Part shown: in pieces, positions 50,230 through 53,994 of the stretch
Layout: the number at the start of each line of letters is the position of its first letter
How positions within the stretch are numbered: position 1 is the stretch's first letter
NCBI RefSeq assembly: GCF_018130785.1
Contig: NZ_JAFCJT010000038.1
Span: 1-53,994 of the forward strand
Direction: 5' to 3'
From: Bradyrhizobium liaoningense
GTDB taxonomy: Bacteria > Pseudomonadota > Alphaproteobacteria > Rhizobiales > Xanthobacteraceae
DNA length: 53,994 nucleotides
The notes under the pieces: generated by a model
What the model was told of the DNA's origin: nothing
Seen by the model: the letters and a program-made list of their open reading frames with translations, nothing else
Databases searched by the model: none
Program-made: the position numbers and the translations under genes

Positions 50230-51219
50230 TCACATCGGCCGATAGGTCCGCACGTCCGCGGGCACATTGACGCCGAGCTTGATCTGGCCGACGGAGCGGA
50301 TGATGTCGTCGCCGAGGAGCTGGGCGAAGCAGGCATAGCCCCAATCGTTCATGTGCAGGCCGTCGGCGATCACAAAACTCTCGACCGGGATCGCCTGTTT
50401 CTCGTGCCAGTCGCGCATCACCTCGAAGCGCGGGAAGATGCCGACGTGACGGAGCTCGGCGACCTTGCCGAGCAGCTTCACCATCTTGCCGGCGCTCTCC
50501 GCGCGTTGGTTGACGGCCGGCGAATATTGCGGATCGACCAGCACGATGTCGGCGCCGCCTGCGGCCTGGATGCTGGCGATGCCCTCCTCGACCAGTTTTG
50601 CGGTGTCGCCGGGATCGAGATTGCGCAGCACGGCGTTGGTGCCGACCTGCCAGATCACGAGATCCGGATGCACGTCGATCACCTCCTTCTGGAGGCGCTT
50701 CATCATCTCGGGCGCGTCCTCGCCGCCGACGCCGGCGTTGATGACGGTGATGTCGGCGGTCGGATATTGCCGCCGGAGCTGCGCGGCGAGGCGGCTCGGA
50801 TAATTGAAATCGGGCGAGCTCGCGCCATAGCCTGCCGTCGACGACGAGCCGAACGCGACGATCGCGACGGGTTTGCCGGCGGCGAGCTTGCCCGCGACAT
50901 GCGGCAGCGAGCCCATCGTCTTCGAGCCACCCTTTGGCGCCAGGCAAGGCACGCGGCTGAAAATGTCGCCGGCGGATTTCGCGACCTGCTTCACCTTGTC
51001 GATCGCGCGCGCGGTCACGCCGCGCTGTTCGGGGGACGTCACGGCGACGGTGGTCTGGGAGGGCGAAGCGGGAGCCGGACTAGCGGCCTGCTGCGGCGCG
51101 GGGGGTGCCTGCGTGGCCTGCGCCTGCACCGGGGCCAGCGACACCGGCGTCAGCAACAGCAGGGCTGCTGCGGGCGCAGCCAGCGATGCCGTCAACCAAA
51201 AAGGGCGGAGAGAACTCAT
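50230..51219 (-). CDS. SGNH/GDSL hydrolase family protein, exported
   Basis: A 329-residue esterase-type protein with a signal peptide (residues 1-33, ending VQAQA) and a Pro/Ala/Gln-rich linker to about residue 55. The SGNH blocks follow: VAIVAFGSSSTAGYGASSPD (block I, Ser in GSSST), INAGVGGEDAPEM (block II Gly), VIWQVGTNAVLR (block III Asn), and FVIADGLHMNDWGYACF (block V Asp/His). So the catalytic set looks complete. It is the last gene of an operon with a paralogue and opgC, and probably modifies or removes acyl groups on a periplasmic glucan. Confidence 0.87.
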   Translation of the reverse strand: MSSLRPFWLTASLAAPAAALLLLTPVSLAPVQAQATQAPPAPQQAASPAPASPSQTTVAVTSPEQRGVTARAIDKVKQVAKSAGDIFSRVPCLAPKGGSKTMGSLPHVAGKLAAGKPVAIVAFGSSSTAGYGASSPDFNYPSRLAAQLRRQYPTADITVINAGVGGEDAPEMMKRLQKEVIDVHPDLVIWQVGTNAVLRNLDPGDTAKLVEEGIASIQAAGGADIVLVDPQYSPAVNQRAESAGKMVKLLGKVAELRHVGIFPRFEVMRDWHEKQAIPVESFVIADGLHMNDWGYACFAQLLGDDIIRSVGQIKLGVNVPADVRTYRPM

Positions 51220-51231
51220 TAACGCTAGACC

Positions 51232-52011
51232 TCAATTTTGCTGCCCGGCCGGCCCCAGATGGGCTGCGTCGATCACGAACTGTGCCAACGCCCGGCCAAG
51301 GCAATCATGGACCTGCTTCGCCAGCTCTGGCCCGCGGGACGGGCTGAACAGGTCGAACTGACCCTGATCATTCCACTGCCGCATGATCGCGAAACGGTCG
51401 AACAGCGGGACGTCATGCTCCTGCGCCACCACCCGCATATTGTCGAGATAGGGCGGCACCGAGATCATGGTTTCGGTACGCGGGCTGTACTGCAAATTCA
51501 TCAACACGACGTCAGCCCCTGCATTTTGCAATGCGGAAACCCCTTCGGTCACCGCGCCGCGAAAATCGTCGGGATCAATTGCTCGGATAGCATCCACCGT
51601 CCCGGTCTGCCAGATGACCAAAGTAGGCTTTTTTGCTTCCATCAGCTTAACGAAGGTGGCGGCCGCCTCCTCGGCCGTCTTCTTGCTCTGTATTTCTACG
51701 GAGACGTGCACGGCCTCCGACGGCAGCAGCCTGTCCCTCAAGATCGCCTGCATCCGCGCCGGATACGAACTGTCCTCCGAGGCGGGAATCGTGGTCGAAC
51801 GGCTGCCGATGACCAGGATTTCGAGCGGTTTGCCGGCCTTGATGGCATCGGCGACCTTGGGAAGCTGGCTTTCAGTGGTGAGCAGATACGATGGCAATTC
51901 GCAGGCCGGGGGCGCGGCCGGAGCAGTCGGCGCAGCATCGCCCGCGCGCGCCAGGGGCGCGGCGAGATTACCGCACAGCAGGACCAGGCTCAGGAGAACC
52001 TTCGCCTTCAT
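51232..52011 (-). CDS. SGNH/GDSL hydrolase-like protein, probably degenerate
   Basis: A 259-residue exported paralogue with a signal peptide (MKAKVLLSLVLLCGNLAAPL). Block I reads EILVIGSRSTTIPASEDSSY, and block III is LVIWQTGTVDAIRAID, where Asn of the usual GTN is replaced. The C-terminal end has no clear DxxH block: FDRFAIMRQWNDQGQFDLFS is followed by PSRGPELAKQ. The catalytic site is therefore doubtful, and it may be a binding partner for the next gene. ATG 52011 overlaps the opgC stop (TGATG), and the next gene starts 12 bases after its stop. Confidence 0.82.
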   Translation of the reverse strand: MKAKVLLSLVLLCGNLAAPLARAGDAAPTAPAAPPACELPSYLLTTESQLPKVADAIKAGKPLEILVIGSRSTTIPASEDSSYPARMQAILRDRLLPSEAVHVSVEIQSKKTAEEAAATFVKLMEAKKPTLVIWQTGTVDAIRAIDPDDFRGAVTEGVSALQNAGADVVLMNLQYSPRTETMISVPPYLDNMRVVAQEHDVPLFDRFAIMRQWNDQGQFDLFSPSRGPELAKQVHDCLGRALAQFVIDAAHLGPAGQQN

Positions 52012-53267
52012 CAGCCCCCTCCCGCCAGATCGGCGTTGCCGACGGCGTTTTTGGTTTTCGCACCGCTCTTGTCAGCCACACGCTTGTACCACGAAATCAC
52101 CCACGCCACGCCCCACATGATCAGGATTCCGGAGAGACTAATCAGCGCATGCATGGCTGCGCCACCGGAGACTTCGGCAAGGATGAAATGGCCGGCAAAA
52201 GCCAGGAAGACGCCGAGGCAAAAAATTTCCAGCGAATGCTGACCGCAGAGAATAAGCGGCCGCAGCCAGGCCGATTTCAGGCCCGGCCAGTCGCGCGGCA
52301 GGAAGCGCACGATGAGCGCGGCCAACGCCAGGAAATGCGTGAAGCGCAGCACGTCGAGATCGGTCTTGTCGATCGGATACATCCACTGCTCAAGGCGCTT
52401 CGGCATGAGATGGGACAGCTGCGGCACATACCAGGTCAGCGTCACGTAGAACGCCGCCACGACATAGGCGATCGCGATCCACATCGTCACCGGTGAAGCC
52501 AGAATACGCGACATGCGCCGCGCACCTCCGAGCGCACACCATGCACCGAAGACGAATAGCAATTGCCAGGCCAGCGGATTGAACGCCCAGAAACCGTTCG
52601 GATAGGCGGAAAAATAGAGGTCGAACTCCCAGGTCACCGCGTAGAGCACGACCGAGAGCGCGAGCGTCACGTCGGGCCGCCACTTCATCGACCACAGGAT
52701 CAAAGGCAGCGCCAGCATCAGCACGATGTAGAGCGGCAGCACGTCCATGTTGACGGGACGGAAGCGCAGCAGCAGCGCCTGCACGATGGTGACGTCGGGC
52801 TGCTTGAGGAAATCCATGATGCCCATCTCTTCGGTGTAGAGCGGGTTCTCGAAGCTGGTCGCGACGTAGGAGATTTCGGCGAGGAAGATCGTGAACAGGA
52901 AGACATGGGCGACATAGATCTGCCAGACGCGGCGCAGGATGCGCGCGGTGGCGATGACGAAGCCCGACTCCAGCATCGCGCGACCGTAGACGAAGGCGGC
53001 GGTGTAGCCGGAGATGAAGATGAATATCTCGGTGGCGTCGCTGAATCCGTAGTTGCGGATCGTGAACCAGGTCAAGAGGCTCGGCGGCAGATGGTCGACG
53101 AAGATCAGCCACAGCGCGAGCCCGCGGAACAGGTCGAGCCGGAGCTCGCGCTCGCCGATGGCAGGCAGCGTGACGGCCGGCGCGGCGGAGCGCGGCTCAG
53201 GTCTGGCCTCCACAGGCTTGGCGGTTCCCGCGATCGTCGATCCCGTCACTTGGTCGGCAATGGTCAT
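52011..53267 (-). CDS. opgC: OpgC family membrane acyltransferase
   Basis: A 418-residue inner-membrane protein with about ten helices. LRLDLFRGLALWLIFVDHLP near residue 48 and FSDATEIFIFISGYTAAFVY follow the OpgC/acyltransferase-3 pattern. OpgC adds succinyl groups to osmoregulated periplasmic glucans, using a cytoplasmic donor. The start is ATG 53267 (MTIADQVTGS); the frame is open further up without similarity. It is the first gene of a three-gene operon with two exported SGNH hydrolases, and the first pair overlap as TGATG. Confidence 0.92.
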   Translation of the reverse strand: MTIADQVTGSTIAGTAKPVEARPEPRSAAPAVTLPAIGERELRLDLFRGLALWLIFVDHLPPSLLTWFTIRNYGFSDATEIFIFISGYTAAFVYGRAMLESGFVIATARILRRVWQIYVAHVFLFTIFLAEISYVATSFENPLYTEEMGIMDFLKQPDVTIVQALLLRFRPVNMDVLPLYIVLMLALPLILWSMKWRPDVTLALSVVLYAVTWEFDLYFSAYPNGFWAFNPLAWQLLFVFGAWCALGGARRMSRILASPVTMWIAIAYVVAAFYVTLTWYVPQLSHLMPKRLEQWMYPIDKTDLDVLRFTHFLALAALIVRFLPRDWPGLKSAWLRPLILCGQHSLEIFCLGVFLAFAGHFILAEVSGGAAMHALISLSGILIMWGVAWVISWYKRVADKSGAKTKNAVGNADLAGGG

Positions 53268-53448
53268 CGGGGGTTCGAAACCCTTCCGCAAATCGCGACG
53301 TATCAAGGAGTGTACAGGTCCGGTCGTCGTCTCGCAAAGCGGCCGGATCACATTGGGCCTACTTCCTCGGTAAATCTGGCGGCACGATGTCGCCAAAACC
53401 GCCTGCGGGCGTTTGGTTCCCAGCCGGGTTTTCGTTATGATGGCAGCC

Positions 53449-53841
53449 ATGTACCGCGCCGTGACCCGCCAGATCGAAGTGACCGTCGAGCCGAACTTTG
53501 TTCCGGAGCAGTCGTCGGCCGACCGCTCCCGCTATTTCTGGTCCTACACCATCGTCATCACCAATTCCGGCGACGAAACCGTGCAGCTCAAGACGCGGCA
53601 CTGGATCATCACCGACGCCACCGGCCGCCAGCAGGAGGTGAAAGGCGAAGGCGTCGTCGGCGAGCAGCCGACTCTCGCCCCCGGCGAGCGCTTCGAATAC
53701 ACCTCCGGCGTGCCGCTCTCGACCGCCTCCGGTTTCATGACCGGCCGCTACCAGATGGTCAGCGAAAGCGGCGAACGCTTCGAGATCGAGGTGCCGACGT
53801 TTTCGCTGGACAGCCCGGACAACAAGCGGGTGTTGAATTAG
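53449..53841 (+). CDS. apaG: ApaG (DUF525 domain) protein
   Basis: A 130-residue protein with the ApaG immunoglobulin-like fold. TRQIEVTVEPNFVPEQSSAD and FWSYTIVITNSGDETVQLKT are followed by HWIITDATGRQQEVKGEGVV and PTLAPGERFEYTSGVPL, the conserved core. ApaG was linked to cobalt/magnesium resistance in Salmonella, but its biochemical role is not settled. In-frame ATGs at 53437, 53440 and 53449 are possible; I chose the last, MYRAVTRQ, by analogy. It is divergent from opgC. Confidence 0.93.
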   Translation: MYRAVTRQIEVTVEPNFVPEQSSADRSRYFWSYTIVITNSGDETVQLKTRHWIITDATGRQQEVKGEGVVGEQPTLAPGERFEYTSGVPLSTASGFMTGRYQMVSESGERFEIEVPTFSLDSPDNKRVLN

Positions 53842-53994
53842 GGACTCGCTGGCGGGTGCCGTTACTCCACGGCTCGACCTGCCCCAATTGCGTACAATGC
53901 GCGCCCCGCTAATCCCGTCATCCTTGTAAGTCATGTTGCGCCGGATCGGCTAGAGTGTCCGGTGCGGTAACGGACGGGAGACCGCTTCATCCAA
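53842..53994. other. Window end, no gene seen
   Basis: 153 bases after apaG. I see no clear terminator or promoter. The window may end inside the leader of a further plus-strand gene. Confidence 0.4.

Noticed and set aside
52..53000. CRISPR array from the many repeats
   Set aside because: The repeats are dispersed singly, with no regular unit-spacer spacing and no cas genes.
53924..53956. Promoter for a gene beyond the window end
   Set aside because: Candidate -35 and -10 boxes are spaced wrongly (9 or 21 bases).

Overview
The window reads as an ordinary chromosomal stretch of a high-GC alphaproteobacterium, most likely Bradyrhizobium or a close relative in the Nitrobacteraceae. The evidence is a class I lysyl-tRNA synthetase, a double-length dCTP deaminase, a SAM-II riboswitch in front of metZ, Lhr/PdeM/exonuclease/ligase repair genes, an OpgC-type membrane protein, and many short palindromic repeats of the kind scattered through Bradyrhizobium genomes. 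I saw no transposase, phage gene, rRNA operon or CRISPR array. The assignment rests on recognised families and not on a database search.

Layout. 1-3.2 kb: an inverted repeat, a glutathione transferase, pyrE, a secreted DUF2865 protein and a small unknown gene. 3.5-12.4 kb: the four members of the ligase-associated DNA repair module. The pdeM-type phosphoesterase and Lhr-like helicase lie on the minus strand; the beta-CASP exonuclease and ATP-dependent ligase overlap on the plus strand. A Tat-exported binding protein and a TPR methyltransferase separate the two halves. The ligase gene carries an in-frame palindromic element. 12.4-22 kb: small membrane protein, MBL-fold hydrolase, MATE exporter, pyrD with DUF952, an S24-like regulator lacking the catalytic serine, lysyl-tRNA synthetase, an amino-acid-type binding protein, a SCO copper protein and a secreted serine-hydrolase-like protein.

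22-25.9 kb: FAD dehydrogenase, secreted esterase, RidA-family protein with a near-ideal terminator, and an NTF2-like protein. 25.9-34.7 kb: a large minus-strand sugar cluster made of a LacI regulator, xylB, xylA, ABC ATPase, permease, binding protein, aldo/keto reductase and lactonase-like amidohydrolase. It joins the isomerase/kinase route with enzymes typical of an oxidative (dehydrogenase/lactonase) route. 34.7-40 kb: a coupled XRE-cupin/GNAT pair, a 1017-residue multidomain surface or secreted protein, and tRNA-Gly(CCC).

40-54 kb: Ogt-type methyltransferase, AraC/VOC pair, SRPBCC protein, two low-complexity proteins, a second MATE exporter, an unknown 350-residue protein, a PAS protein and dcd. 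Then comes metZ under a SAM-II riboswitch with a visible switch to a terminator. The window closes with an opgC plus two SGNH hydrolase operon and apaG.

The least ordinary items are the palindromic element translated inside the DNA ligase, the riboswitch with its complete expression platform, the mixed isomerase/oxidative sugar operon, the OpgC-SGNH operon with one degenerate hydrolase, and the multidomain PD40/VCBS/cadherin/beta-helix protein. None is a proven new system.
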